From positions 1 to 64,000 of the IMG/VR virus record IMGVR_UViG_3300034107_000262: 64,000 bases of DNA, one strand, 5' to 3'. Both the position numbers and the translations under genes were made by a program. Shown piece after piece: positions 5,474-14,148 of this stretch (position 1 is its first letter; every line of letters begins with the position of its first letter). The DNA is from a virus. The notes below the pieces were generated by a model. The model saw nothing but the letters and a program-made list of their open reading frames with translations. It ran no database searches and was not told where the DNA came from.

Positions 5474-5911
5474 ATGGCTAAGAATACGGGGAATAACCGC
5501 ATCCCAGTTAAATGGGTTAGAGATAGGGCGAAGGCGGCATATGATAAGAAGGACTCTTGTCATATCTGTAATACTCATGCCGACTTAGAATTACATCACA
5601 CGCATTCACTTACCGTGTTACTGAATAACTGGGCAAACAAAAGCGGCTACGATATCTCTACTGATGCAGGTATCTTAGCTGTAAGGGATCAATTTATTGA
5701 AGTACACCATAAGGAAATCTACGAAGACGTCTATACTTTATGTAATAGGCATCACGTATCTTTACATGGCGTGTATGGTAAGGCCCCTAGCTTAATTAGT
5801 GCCAGTAAACAAGGTAAATGGATTGAAGAACAAAAAGCAAAATCTGAGGATGGCTATATAGAACCTATCAAGGTAGCTACAGCTATATCTCCCTTTGCCC
5901 AATTCTATTAA
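5474..5911 (+). CDS. HNH endonuclease
   Basis: 145 residues with a zinc-ribbon type HNH nuclease: CHIC at 29-32, LELHHTHS at about 39-46 (the HH of the motif), then CNRHHVSLHG near residue 90 with the final C-x-x-H. In many HK97-type phages an HNH protein encoded next to terminase and portal stimulates terminase cleavage at the packaging site. That is the preferred role here, with a homing nuclease as alternative. It begins a new transcription unit with portal and capsid. Confidence 0.85.
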   Translation: MAKNTGNNRIPVKWVRDRAKAAYDKKDSCHICNTHADLELHHTHSLTVLLNNWANKSGYDISTDAGILAVRDQFIEVHHKEIYEDVYTLCNRHHVSLHGVYGKAPSLISASKQGKWIEEQKAKSEDGYIEPIKVATAISPFAQFY

Positions 5912-5919
5912 GGAATCCT

Positions 5920-7152
5920 ATGGCTTGGTACAAACCGAATACTTGGTTTGCAGATAATAGCGAGAAGTTGAATCCAGCGCAAGAAATGATTAGTAGAGAG
6001 CAAGGGTTGTTTATCAACACCAATGCTGTTATTAGTTATGCGCAGGCATTTGATAAGCTAGAATCTGTAAATCGTGGCGTTAACATGATTGTTAGTGCCG
6101 CCAGCAGTTTAGATTACGATATTAAAGATAAAGAAGCACCTGGTATAGCTAATGGCGTTAGACAGAAAACATTAAATAACTTATTAAACTACACGCCCAA
6201 TCCTTATCAGTCAGCACAAGATTTTAGAAACAATCTATTCCTTGACTTTATCCTAGAAGGCAATATATTCATTTATTACGATGGCGTTCATCTATACCAT
6301 CTGCCCGCCTCACATGTCACAATCGAAACTGATACTAAAACTTTTGTAAGTCTGTATACTTACAATAGAACGATTACATTTAAGCCTGACGAGATTATAC
6401 ATATTAAAGATCTTAATAGTGTATCAATCTATCGCGGTACGAGCCGTTTAGTATCTGCGGATAGAAATATCAAAATTCTGTACAAGATGCAGACTTTCCA
6501 AGAACAGTTCTTCGAAAATGGAGCTGTAGCAGGCTTAATCTTTACTAGCGAGAATACGCTAAGTCAGATTGCTAAAGATAAGACAATCGCTAACTGGCAG
6601 GCCCGCTACAGTCCAAAGAATGGAGCTAAGCGCCCCATGATTCTAGATAGCGGTCTAAAACCCTTTGCTAACTTAACTCAGTCATTTACTGAGATGGATT
6701 TTGAAAAATCTGTTGATAGTCACAACGCTAAGATTCTACGTGCTTTAGGAGTTCCGCCTATTCTATTAGAAGGCGGTAACAATGCTAATATTAGTCCTAA
6801 CCTACGTTTATTCTATCTAGAAACAGTCCTTCCAGTAGTTACAAAGTTTGTATCTGCTTTAGAACGTTATTTCGGATATGATATTGCACCAGTTACATAC
6901 AATGTATCTGCGTTACAACCAGAATTAAAGGACGTAGCTGCGTATAATGTTTCATTAGTTAATGGCGGCATTATTAGTCCTAACGAAGCGCGCGTAGAGT
7001 TACGTTACGGGCCTATGCCTGGATTTGATGAACTACGAGTACCAGTGAATATCGCCGGTTCAGCAGTAAACCCTAATATAGGTGGAGCGCCGCCTAAGCC
7101 TCCGGCAGACGGGGCAGCCCCAAAACCTCCAGCAGGTGGTAAGGCACAATAA
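5920..7152 (+). CDS. Portal protein (HK97 family)
   Basis: 410 residues. It forms the dodecameric ring at the capsid vertex through which DNA enters and to which the tail attaches. Family features include the segment KTLNNLLNYTPNPYQSAQDF (about 88-107), the phage_portal-type LLEGGNNANISPNLRLFYLETVLPV near 290-315 and a proline- and alanine-rich C-terminus. Located between the HNH gene (8-base gap) and the protease-capsid gene, the usual order in HK97-like modules. The ribosome-binding site AAGGAATCCT precedes the ATG. Confidence 0.93.
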   Translation: MAWYKPNTWFADNSEKLNPAQEMISREQGLFINTNAVISYAQAFDKLESVNRGVNMIVSAASSLDYDIKDKEAPGIANGVRQKTLNNLLNYTPNPYQSAQDFRNNLFLDFILEGNIFIYYDGVHLYHLPASHVTIETDTKTFVSLYTYNRTITFKPDEIIHIKDLNSVSIYRGTSRLVSADRNIKILYKMQTFQEQFFENGAVAGLIFTSENTLSQIAKDKTIANWQARYSPKNGAKRPMILDSGLKPFANLTQSFTEMDFEKSVDSHNAKILRALGVPPILLEGGNNANISPNLRLFYLETVLPVVTKFVSALERYFGYDIAPVTYNVSALQPELKDVAAYNVSLVNGGIISPNEARVELRYGPMPGFDELRVPVNIAGSAVNPNIGGAPPKPPADGAAPKPPAGGKAQ

Positions 7153-7164
7153 GTGAGGAGTAAT

Positions 7165-9135
7165 ATGGAAAAAAATAAAGTACTATATTTGAATAGTGCT
7201 TTTTCCATTAAAGATATTAGTGATACCTTACCAGCCGTAGGTGACAAGATTGACTCCATCTTTATCGAAGGATACGCAAGTACCAACGATATCGATAGAT
7301 CAGGAGATGTAGTTCCTAGTTCGGTTTGGGAAAAGGGCATTCAAAACTATCTGAAGAATCCTATTATTCTATCTCAGCATGACTATGATGATCCAGTAGG
7401 ACGCATGGTTGAGTATAAGGTAGATGGTAAAGGTTTATGGATTAAAGCAAGAGTCTCAGCAGCCGCAGAGATATTTAGTTTAGTTAAAGACAAGGTATTA
7501 ACAGCCTTTAGTGTTGGTTTTAGAATTATGGATGCTGAGTATAATGCTGCAGCTGAAGTATTCATGATCAAAGAGCTAGAGTTAGTTGAAATTTCAATTG
7601 TTTCAGTACCATGCAATCAGAATACTGTATTTAATTTATCTAAAGCGTTTAACAACGACGAAGACTACAGTAAATTTAAAGAGCAATTTGCACCCAACGG
7701 CACTTCAGCTAAAGGGCTAGAATCCACAACGGAAGCAATGAGCACAACACAAAAGGAATGGAAAATGAATCCAGAAGAACTAAAGCAAATGCTTGCTGAC
7801 GCTGCCAACAGTGCTGCCGAACAAGCCACCAAGTCTCTACTAGCGGCTCAAGCTGCTCAATCAGAAAAAGCTCTTTCAGAAGCCAAGGCTACTGCAGATC
7901 TAGAAGCTAAGATTAAAGCTGCAGTTGCTGCTTCAATCCAGACCGTTGATACCGGTGCTGAGCGTCTTCTAGCTGAAGTTACAAAGCGTTTCGAAGATCA
8001 AAACCAAGAATCAAAGAATGCTCTAGCTGGTCTAGAAGCAGCTATCTCTGAGAAAACAGCCGAACTAGCCAAGATCCAAGCAAGCAAGATGCAATTTGCT
8101 GGCGACAAGACTGGTCAAGGTTCTGAGTATGCTGAACGTGAAAAAGCCTATCTACTAGGTAAGATCACCGGCAAGGGTATCGAAGGCACAAAGTTTGGTA
8201 AGTCAATCGTTGAGAAGACTGGCCAACATCTACCTTCAGCCACTTGGGAACTAGAAGTTTCACTAAACATGGAACAAGAAGTTCGCAGACGTCTAATCGT
8301 TGCACCTAACGTTCGTGCAATCGCCATGAAGACTAACGTCATGACTCTACCTGTTAATCCAGAAGCTGGTGTTGCTTCATGGGTTACCAACGCAACATTC
8401 GGTACTTCAACCTCAGCTGGTGGTACATCAACCGCTGCTGGTGGTGCTGGTTCACCTCACGCTCTAAAGGAAATCACCTTAAATGCGTATAAGGTTGCTA
8501 CCAATGAGTACATGAACTACGAAGAAGAAGAAGACAGCCTAATCGTTCTAATGCCTATCGTTCGCGATGCAATGGTTCGTCGTGTTGCCCGTGCTGTTGA
8601 CCGTGCATATCTACAAGGTGCTGGTTCTGGTACTGACCCAGTTAAGGGTCTAGCATTATACAATGCTACTTCTACAGTTACTCCTACCAATACTGGTGTT
8701 TGTACTATTGCTAATCTACGTGCCCTACGTAAGAGCCTAGGTGCATGGGGTCTAGATCCTGCTGAACTAGTTTATATCGTTTCTACCGAAGTCTATTACG
8801 ACTTACTAGACGATACAGCTTTCCAGACAATGAACCAAGTCGGTGTACAAGCTACATTACTAACTGGTCAAGTCGGTTCACTAGGTAACACACCCGTTCT
8901 AGTATCAGGCGAGTTCCCAACCAAGGCTGGCGGTACTGCTACAGCTGCTACCAACATTGGCGCAATCTGCGTTGCTCCTGGTAACTTCCTAGCTGGTAAT
9001 CAGCGTGGTCTACGTTTTGACACTCAAGAACTAGTTGAGACTCAACGTCGTGTTCTAGTAGCTAGCCTACGTACTGGTATGACTCAAGTCACTACCAATC
9101 TAGGTGCTGGCGTAGCAACTCTACGTTGGAGCTAA
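7165..9135 (+). CDS. Fused prohead protease, scaffold and major capsid protein
   Basis: 656 residues from the ATG at 7165, which follows GAGGAG; a GTG at 7153 lies upstream of that site. Residues 1-160 are an S78-type prohead protease: H72 in SQHDYDDPVG, S116 in AFSVGF and E142 in LVEISIVSVP fit the HK97 gp4 triad. Residues about 175-320 form an alanine- and glutamate-rich coiled coil typical of the scaffold (delta) domain. From about 322 on is an HK97-fold capsid protein (EVRRRLIVAPNVRAI, then a glycine/threonine loop, then VDRAYLQGAG). HK97 encodes protease and capsid separately, so this one must cut itself free during maturation. Followed by a strong hairpin at 9144. Confidence 0.9.
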   Translation: MEKNKVLYLNSAFSIKDISDTLPAVGDKIDSIFIEGYASTNDIDRSGDVVPSSVWEKGIQNYLKNPIILSQHDYDDPVGRMVEYKVDGKGLWIKARVSAAAEIFSLVKDKVLTAFSVGFRIMDAEYNAAAEVFMIKELELVEISIVSVPCNQNTVFNLSKAFNNDEDYSKFKEQFAPNGTSAKGLESTTEAMSTTQKEWKMNPEELKQMLADAANSAAEQATKSLLAAQAAQSEKALSEAKATADLEAKIKAAVAASIQTVDTGAERLLAEVTKRFEDQNQESKNALAGLEAAISEKTAELAKIQASKMQFAGDKTGQGSEYAEREKAYLLGKITGKGIEGTKFGKSIVEKTGQHLPSATWELEVSLNMEQEVRRRLIVAPNVRAIAMKTNVMTLPVNPEAGVASWVTNATFGTSTSAGGTSTAAGGAGSPHALKEITLNAYKVATNEYMNYEEEEDSLIVLMPIVRDAMVRRVARAVDRAYLQGAGSGTDPVKGLALYNATSTVTPTNTGVCTIANLRALRKSLGAWGLDPAELVYIVSTEVYYDLLDDTAFQTMNQVGVQATLLTGQVGSLGNTPVLVSGEFPTKAGGTATAATNIGAICVAPGNFLAGNQRGLRFDTQELVETQRRVLVASLRTGMTQVTTNLGAGVATLRWS

Positions 9136-9143
9136 TCTAACTT

Positions 9144-9199
9144 AAAGATAGGGAACTTCGGTTCCCTATCTTTTCTAAGGCCTGAGCTTTAGAAAAGAT
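9144..9199 (+). terminator. Terminator with overlapping antiterminator-type stem after the capsid gene
   Basis: A perfect 13-bp hairpin with a TTCG loop (9144-9156 / 9161-9173) is followed by TTTTCT. Its 3' arm is also part of a second perfect 11-bp stem (9168-9178 / 9189-9199), so the two cannot coexist. This could tune readthrough so that capsid transcripts exceed those of the downstream tail genes. Confidence 0.7.
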
Positions 9200-9212
9200 A
9201 AAAGGAAAACAT

Positions 9213-9842
9213 ATGGGACTAAATCTAGTAACACTCGCAGAATATAAAGCCTACGCAGGAATTACTAGTACTACGTCGGATGCCCAACTTAACACTATCA
9301 TTACTGGAACTAGTAGCTTAGTAAAACAAATCTGCCGTAGAAGTTTTGTAGATTATGTTAACGATACTAAGACTGAAATATTTAAAGGCGGGCCTGCATT
9401 GAATGTAGCCGAAACCCCTTTACTGGCAGTTAGTACTTTTGAATACTCCACTGATTATGGTAATACGTATACTGAACTTGTAGAATTTACTGATTATGCT
9501 GTAGACCAAGAAACAAGTCAGATTATTCCAATTAGAACTATGAACTACTATCCTGACTATTATGCAGGAACTAGTACTACTATGCGCTATAACCCAGAAC
9601 CTGAGTTCCCTAGGCGTGTTAACGGTTATCGTGTTATTTATACAGCGGGCTATGAAACATTGCCTTATGATCTTAGATTAGCTGTACTAGATTTAGTTAC
9701 TTATTACTTCAAGCAAGAGTGGGCAGTTAAAAGTAATAAGGCTACTGGTAGTAGCACTACCCAGATTGATTACATTATGAATACTGACCTACCTGCTAAT
9801 ATTAAGCGCGTATTGGATCTATATACTGAGAGCTATAATTAA
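9213..9842 (+). CDS. Head-tail connector (HK97 gp6-like)
   Basis: 209 residues with the head-to-tail adaptor pattern: an N-terminal helical segment (LVTLAEYKAYAGITST), a variable beta region, and the C-terminal block YRVIYTAGYETLPYDLRLAV-LDLVTYYFK at about 138-168, which is diagnostic of the gp6/connector-1 family. It would form a ring beneath the portal. It has an AAAGGAAAAC ribosome-binding site and lies directly downstream of the capsid hairpin. Confidence 0.8.
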   Translation: MGLNLVTLAEYKAYAGITSTTSDAQLNTIITGTSSLVKQICRRSFVDYVNDTKTEIFKGGPALNVAETPLLAVSTFEYSTDYGNTYTELVEFTDYAVDQETSQIIPIRTMNYYPDYYAGTSTTMRYNPEPEFPRRVNGYRVIYTAGYETLPYDLRLAVLDLVTYYFKQEWAVKSNKATGSSTTQIDYIMNTDLPANIKRVLDLYTESYN

Positions 9843-9844
9843 TC

Positions 9845-11620
9845 ATGTCAGGTGATATTCATAAATTTAGCGTAGTTAGTAATATAGAAAAGTTTCTAGT
9901 AGGTATGCGAGTAAATACGCTGGAATTTGAAAGTATTAATATAGCAAAACATGCAAAAAATAAAGCTATTTTTAATCGTATATTTGATATAGAAGATAAT
10001 TTAAGAAATGCTTATGATAGCCTTATTCCAAATGTACACATATTAAATGTAGATAAATTAACAGATCTAGTAATAAAACATCTGGAAAATCAAAAAGAAT
10101 TTTATATAAAATTTTATAATAAGACAATACCTTCAGCACCTCCCTCGGATGCTGAAATTGAAGATATGTATAAAGAGTTTGTAAAAGTTCTTAAAGATAC
10201 GGTACAGTGGCATAATATGCGTAATTCTATATTCAAAAAAGTATCTGAATATCATATGAAAATACACCAAGCAGGTAATCCTGTAGAAGAACTCAATAAA
10301 TTAAGTAGTACATTGTTTAATTATACAAATTCTACTTATGCAATTACCGATGCAGAAGCTGTAAAACTAGGATATGATTTTGCTAGACAATTAAATAATA
10401 TTTTTGGAAAAAAAGCTATAATTGGTTTTACTGACCGAGTTTTAGGAAGTAGTCATAATACTTTTGTATTTTTCGGTAAGTCTTTCAATGCTATGAAGAC
10501 AATAATTAATAATGAGATTAATTCTGCTATTACTCCTATACTTAATAAAATTATAACTGATGCTAATATTAAATATCAACAATATGCGGTACAAGTAAGT
10601 GTAGGTTATATAGCTAATTTTGGTCATGGGATGGTAATATCTAAGGATAATGGAAGAGAACTAGGTAGATTCGTTAATTCTCCGGGATTTGCTTCTTCTG
10701 TATACGGAGTAACTAAAGGTTTGGGTAGAGTTGCTGGTACAACTCCTCATGATGCTGCGTTATTATATAAAGAAAAAAGCGGTTTAGTTACAAATTCTAT
10801 AGAACTAAATAAAGACTTTGATAAGGATTTTGGTGTATTAATGAGTCTGGGAGTTACTATAACATTTCCAGAAGATTATGATATAAATCAAGAAAGGGGC
10901 AGAAAACAAGAAGGCCCCAGTAAGACGTCACTAGTAGAAAAAGCAGATTTTGTATTAACTAAAAGATTTACTGGAACAAGTCGTACTAGATATACAGCAT
11001 ACTTAAAAAATATTATAATAAAGAATATAATTGGAAAGCATCCAGAATCTGCTAAAGCTTCCAGAAGTATTATTGATTTTATATCAGATTCTATAATGTC
11101 TATACTGTCAGGTAGAAAACCTGCTACAGAAAAAGAAAGAATAGTTAAAACAAATAGTACTCCTGTAAAAACTATAACACGAGTAAAAAGTACTGCTAAA
11201 CCTATAGTTTTTGCAAATCCTCAAGTAGTGAGCCCAACAGGTGCTATGTCTTTTCCTGTCGGTCCCAAGTTACGTACTACTAGAGGCCAATTCACTAGTT
11301 TAGTATCTATACAGAATATTCTTAATCAAGGCCTAGCTTCCCAGATAGAGAAAAATATGGGTAAAGGCGATCGTAGAGATATTCTTAATTATCGTAGTGG
11401 ACGCTTTGCAGAATCTGCCAGAGTAGAAACGATGAGTCAGTCTAGAGAGGGTATGATTACTGCTTTCTATAGTTATATGCGTAATCCTTATGCAACTTTT
11501 TCATTTGGTGGTGCGCAGTCTAGTCCGGCTACCAGAGACCCTAAACTGCTAATATCTAGGTCAATTAGAGAAATCGGAGCCACAATGGTTGGAAACAGAA
11601 TGAGGGCGGTACTAGTATGA
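9845..11620 (+). CDS. Large neck/head-tail joining protein, mostly unrecognised
   Basis: 591 residues. The last 120 (from LNQGLASQIEKNMGKGD through YMRNPYATFSFGG to SIREIGATM) look like a conserved phage head-tail joining or tail-completion domain. The first 450 are lysine- and asparagine-rich, helical and more AT-rich than the neighbouring genes, and I cannot assign them. Position between connector and tail terminator supports a neck role. The long N-terminal part may be an acquired domain. The stop overlaps the next start by four bases, indicating coupled expression. Confidence 0.55.
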   Translation: MSGDIHKFSVVSNIEKFLVGMRVNTLEFESINIAKHAKNKAIFNRIFDIEDNLRNAYDSLIPNVHILNVDKLTDLVIKHLENQKEFYIKFYNKTIPSAPPSDAEIEDMYKEFVKVLKDTVQWHNMRNSIFKKVSEYHMKIHQAGNPVEELNKLSSTLFNYTNSTYAITDAEAVKLGYDFARQLNNIFGKKAIIGFTDRVLGSSHNTFVFFGKSFNAMKTIINNEINSAITPILNKIITDANIKYQQYAVQVSVGYIANFGHGMVISKDNGRELGRFVNSPGFASSVYGVTKGLGRVAGTTPHDAALLYKEKSGLVTNSIELNKDFDKDFGVLMSLGVTITFPEDYDINQERGRKQEGPSKTSLVEKADFVLTKRFTGTSRTRYTAYLKNIIIKNIIGKHPESAKASRSIIDFISDSIMSILSGRKPATEKERIVKTNSTPVKTITRVKSTAKPIVFANPQVVSPTGAMSFPVGPKLRTTRGQFTSLVSIQNILNQGLASQIEKNMGKGDRRDILNYRSGRFAESARVETMSQSREGMITAFYSYMRNPYATFSFGGAQSSPATRDPKLLISRSIREIGATMVGNRMRAVLV

Positions 11621-12054
11621 GTAGAAGAAATTCCATAGTTATAGCCCTTGCTGAAAAATTCAAAATCATCGACGGTTCTAGCGGATATAAAACTAATCTT
11701 TTTAACAACTCGTTTGCAAAACTAAAGTTTTGGGATGAGACCAACGATTTCCCTTCGGTCTTCGTAGTAGCAGGGTCAGAGGCTCGCGAGTATATGCCAA
11801 GTGCTTTTACTTGGGGTTACTTAGGTGTAAGCCTAAAGATCTACTGTAAAGGCGAAGACTCACAACAATTACTAGAAGACCTATTAGAAGATGTAGAAAA
11901 TGTTATTGATGCTAATCGTGTCTTAGTATATGATACTACTAATAACTACGAAACCACAGAAATTCTATTAACTTCTATAACTACTGATGAAGGCCTTTTA
12001 GCCCCCTATGCAATTGGAGAAATTAATCTTCAAGTGCGCTATCAAATCATGTAA
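11617..12054 (+). CDS. Tail terminator / tail completion protein (probable)
   Basis: 145 residues, alpha/beta, soluble. Segments such as FPSVFVVAGSEAREYMPSAF followed by a beta strand and an acidic helix (EDSQQLLEDLLEDVENVIDA) match the plan of tail-terminator proteins that cap the tube. Order (connector, neck, this gene, tube) is that of siphophages. Overlaps the upstream gene by ATGA. The 92 bases after it contain a small perfect hairpin TAAGGCA/TGCCTTA at 12055-12070 and the AGGAGA site of the tube gene, and no other gene. Confidence 0.6.
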   Translation: MSRRNSIVIALAEKFKIIDGSSGYKTNLFNNSFAKLKFWDETNDFPSVFVVAGSEAREYMPSAFTWGYLGVSLKIYCKGEDSQQLLEDLLEDVENVIDANRVLVYDTTNNYETTEILLTSITTDEGLLAPYAIGEINLQVRYQIM

Positions 12055-12146
12055 TAAGGCAGATGCCTTACCTAGTCTCTTATAAGCATATACAGATAAA
12101 TATCTAGTCAGCGCTTTGACGAGACTTCACCATTTAGGAGAAATCT

Positions 12147-13637
12147 ATGGCAATTAATCTAAGTAGAAATACAAAAGTATACTTCACAACAAACGTAGAC
12201 TCAGCAGGTAAAGTAGTTGAGCCTGCGACCACTGCTAGTTCTGCTACTAATACTTTTCAAATCCAAGTATTAGATGGCTATTCATTTAGTCAAGCAACTA
12301 CACAATCAACAATCCAATTATCAGAAGCAGGTGACACTCCTGCTCGTGGACAGCGTGCCTTTAACACAGCATTAAATCCTGTAGACTTTTCTTTCTCCAC
12401 ATACATTAGACCATCGCTAGGAGCTACAACAGGCCCAGTTACTGCAGCTGAGAAAGTTTTATGGAATGCTCTTCTAGGAGATGCTAATTTAGATACTGCA
12501 GGTACTACAGTAACTAGTATTACTAGACTAGCTAGTACTTCTCCAGTAATTGCAGCAACTGCTAGCCCTCTAGCTACAGTTGTACTAACTGCTGCCTTAA
12601 GTAAGACTTACGGTGGTAGTACTGCTACTGTAGTTTTAGGTGTAGGTGATATTATTAATATCAATGGTGTAACTCCAACTAGCTTTAACCAACCAGTTAA
12701 AATTAGTGCAGTTAGTAGTAATACGTATACAGTTGAATATGCTATTGCCCCGGCCGTAGGTACAACAGCAACAATTACCGCTGCTGTTGCTACTAGTGGA
12801 GCTTGGGGTAAAGGTACCGTTGCTACTACTGATGCAAATAATTTTAGTTATGTCAGTACTATGGGTTCTAATAAAAATCAATTATTAAAATTTGGTCTAA
12901 TCTTTGCAGTAGATAACGTTTTATACGCAATTGATAACTGTGCTATGGATCAGGCGTCTGTTGATTTTGGTTTAGATGCAATTGCTATGTGTGCTTGGAC
13001 AGGAAAAGGAACCGGACTTAGACAGATGACAGCTACAGCTATAACAAGCGCTGCTGTTGCTCCTACTCTTGCTCCGTACATTACTAATAAGTTATCAACA
13101 ATGACTTTAAAGAGTAATATTGGCGGATCACAGTACACAACTACAGCAGCAGTAGTATATAACATCCCTATTACTGGTGGTAATATTACAATTGCTAATA
13201 ATATTGCATATCAGACTCCTACTAATCTAGCTGTTGTTAATGCTCCGATTGGATATTATACGGGCCAGCGTTCAATTTCTGGTAATGTAACTGCATATCT
13301 ACGTACTGGAGGTTCCGGCTCAACTGCTGCAGATGCAGGACAACTACTAAATGCTCTACTAGTTGCTTCTGCATCAGCTACAGATGCAGGCGTAGAACCT
13401 AAGTACGCTGTACGTTTAGAAATGGGCGGGTCGACCGCAAAGAATCGTGTTGAATTTGACATGCCTGGCGTAGTACTACAAATCCCTGCAGTTAATATTG
13501 CAGACGTAGTTGCAACAACAATCAATTTCAACGCACAAGGATTTGTCTCTGATGTAGTTAATTCACAGACTTTCGATGTAACAGCCAATAATGAACTACT
13601 GGTACGTTATTTCTCTGATACTGTCGCAGCTACCTAA
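12147..13637 (+). CDS. Major tail tube protein with inserted beta domain (probable)
   Basis: 496 residues, almost all beta strand, rich in Thr, Ala and Ser. The N-terminus (MAINLSRNTKVYFTTN) and C-terminus (VVATTINFNAQGFVSDV) are tube-like. Residues about 130-215 (AALSKTYGGSTATVVLGVGD onward) read like an inserted Ig-like or surface domain that would decorate the tail. The gene has a strong AGGAGA ribosome-binding site and ends at a terminator, both fitting a highly expressed structural protein, and sits between tail terminator and chaperones as in lambda. The exact family is not certain. Confidence 0.7.
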   Translation: MAINLSRNTKVYFTTNVDSAGKVVEPATTASSATNTFQIQVLDGYSFSQATTQSTIQLSEAGDTPARGQRAFNTALNPVDFSFSTYIRPSLGATTGPVTAAEKVLWNALLGDANLDTAGTTVTSITRLASTSPVIAATASPLATVVLTAALSKTYGGSTATVVLGVGDIININGVTPTSFNQPVKISAVSSNTYTVEYAIAPAVGTTATITAAVATSGAWGKGTVATTDANNFSYVSTMGSNKNQLLKFGLIFAVDNVLYAIDNCAMDQASVDFGLDAIAMCAWTGKGTGLRQMTATAITSAAVAPTLAPYITNKLSTMTLKSNIGGSQYTTTAAVVYNIPITGGNITIANNIAYQTPTNLAVVNAPIGYYTGQRSISGNVTAYLRTGGSGSTAADAGQLLNALLVASASATDAGVEPKYAVRLEMGGSTAKNRVEFDMPGVVLQIPAVNIADVVATTINFNAQGFVSDVVNSQTFDVTANNELLVRYFSDTVAAT

Positions 13638-13648
13638 TTAGTTTCACA

Positions 13649-13679
13649 AGAGACGGCTTGATCACCGTCTCTCTTTTTT
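13649..13679 (+). terminator. Intrinsic terminator after the tail tube gene
   Basis: AGAGACGG (13649-13656) pairs with CCGTCTCT (13665-13672), followed by CTTTTTTC. Confidence 0.8.
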
Positions 13680-13707
13680 CTCTCTTATATAACAAAGGAT
13701 ACAATCC

Positions 13708-14148
13708 ATGTCAATTGACAAAGTCTCAGTTACTAGCCTATCACTAAAATCACTATTAGTTCCTAGTAAGCAAGTTGAAGCAGAATTTCCTGGTTTTGCA
13801 GGTTTCAAGGTTCAACTAAGTTTCTTATCTCGTGAAACCCTAGTCGGCATTCGTAAGAAGGCCACTAAGATTACATTTAAGAATCGCCAACCAACAGAAG
13901 AACTAAATGACGACTTATTCTTACAGCTATACGTAGCTGCATGTATTAAGGGTTGGTCTGGTTTCAAGCTATCATTTCTAGAACAATTAGCACCTGTCGA
14001 CCTAAGCGGTCAAGACATGAATGCTGAACTAGACTTTAGCGATGAAAATGCTCTATTCTTAATGAAGTCTAGTAGCAACTTTGACTCATGGGTTTCGGAA
14101 CAGGTCACAGAATTGGGAAACTTTCAGAAGATCAGCGCCAGCAAGTAA
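13708..14148 (+). CDS. Tail assembly chaperone, short form (lambda gpG-like)
   Basis: 146 residues, mixed fold, between the tube and tape-measure genes, the invariant place for tail assembly chaperones. It starts MSIDKVSVTSLSLKSLLV after an AAAGGATAC site and ends about ten codons after the slippery heptamer at 14115-14121. Most ribosomes would terminate at 14148 to give this form. A minority would slip to make a 262-residue fusion with the following frame. It would coat or guide the tape measure while the tube polymerises. Confidence 0.85.
   Translation: MSIDKVSVTSLSLKSLLVPSKQVEAEFPGFAGFKVQLSFLSRETLVGIRKKATKITFKNRQPTEELNDDLFLQLYVAACIKGWSGFKLSFLEQLAPVDLSGQDMNAELDFSDENALFLMKSSSNFDSWVSEQVTELGNFQKISASK

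Noticed and set aside
12055-12070. Terminator between the tail terminator and tube genes
   Set aside because: The perfect TAAGGCA/TGCCTTA hairpin is short with a two-base loop and is not followed by a T-run.
12636-12881. Open frames on the minus strand inside the structural genes
   Set aside because: They are low-complexity shadows of Thr/Ser/Ala-rich structural genes and have no ribosome-binding sites or recognisable sequence.
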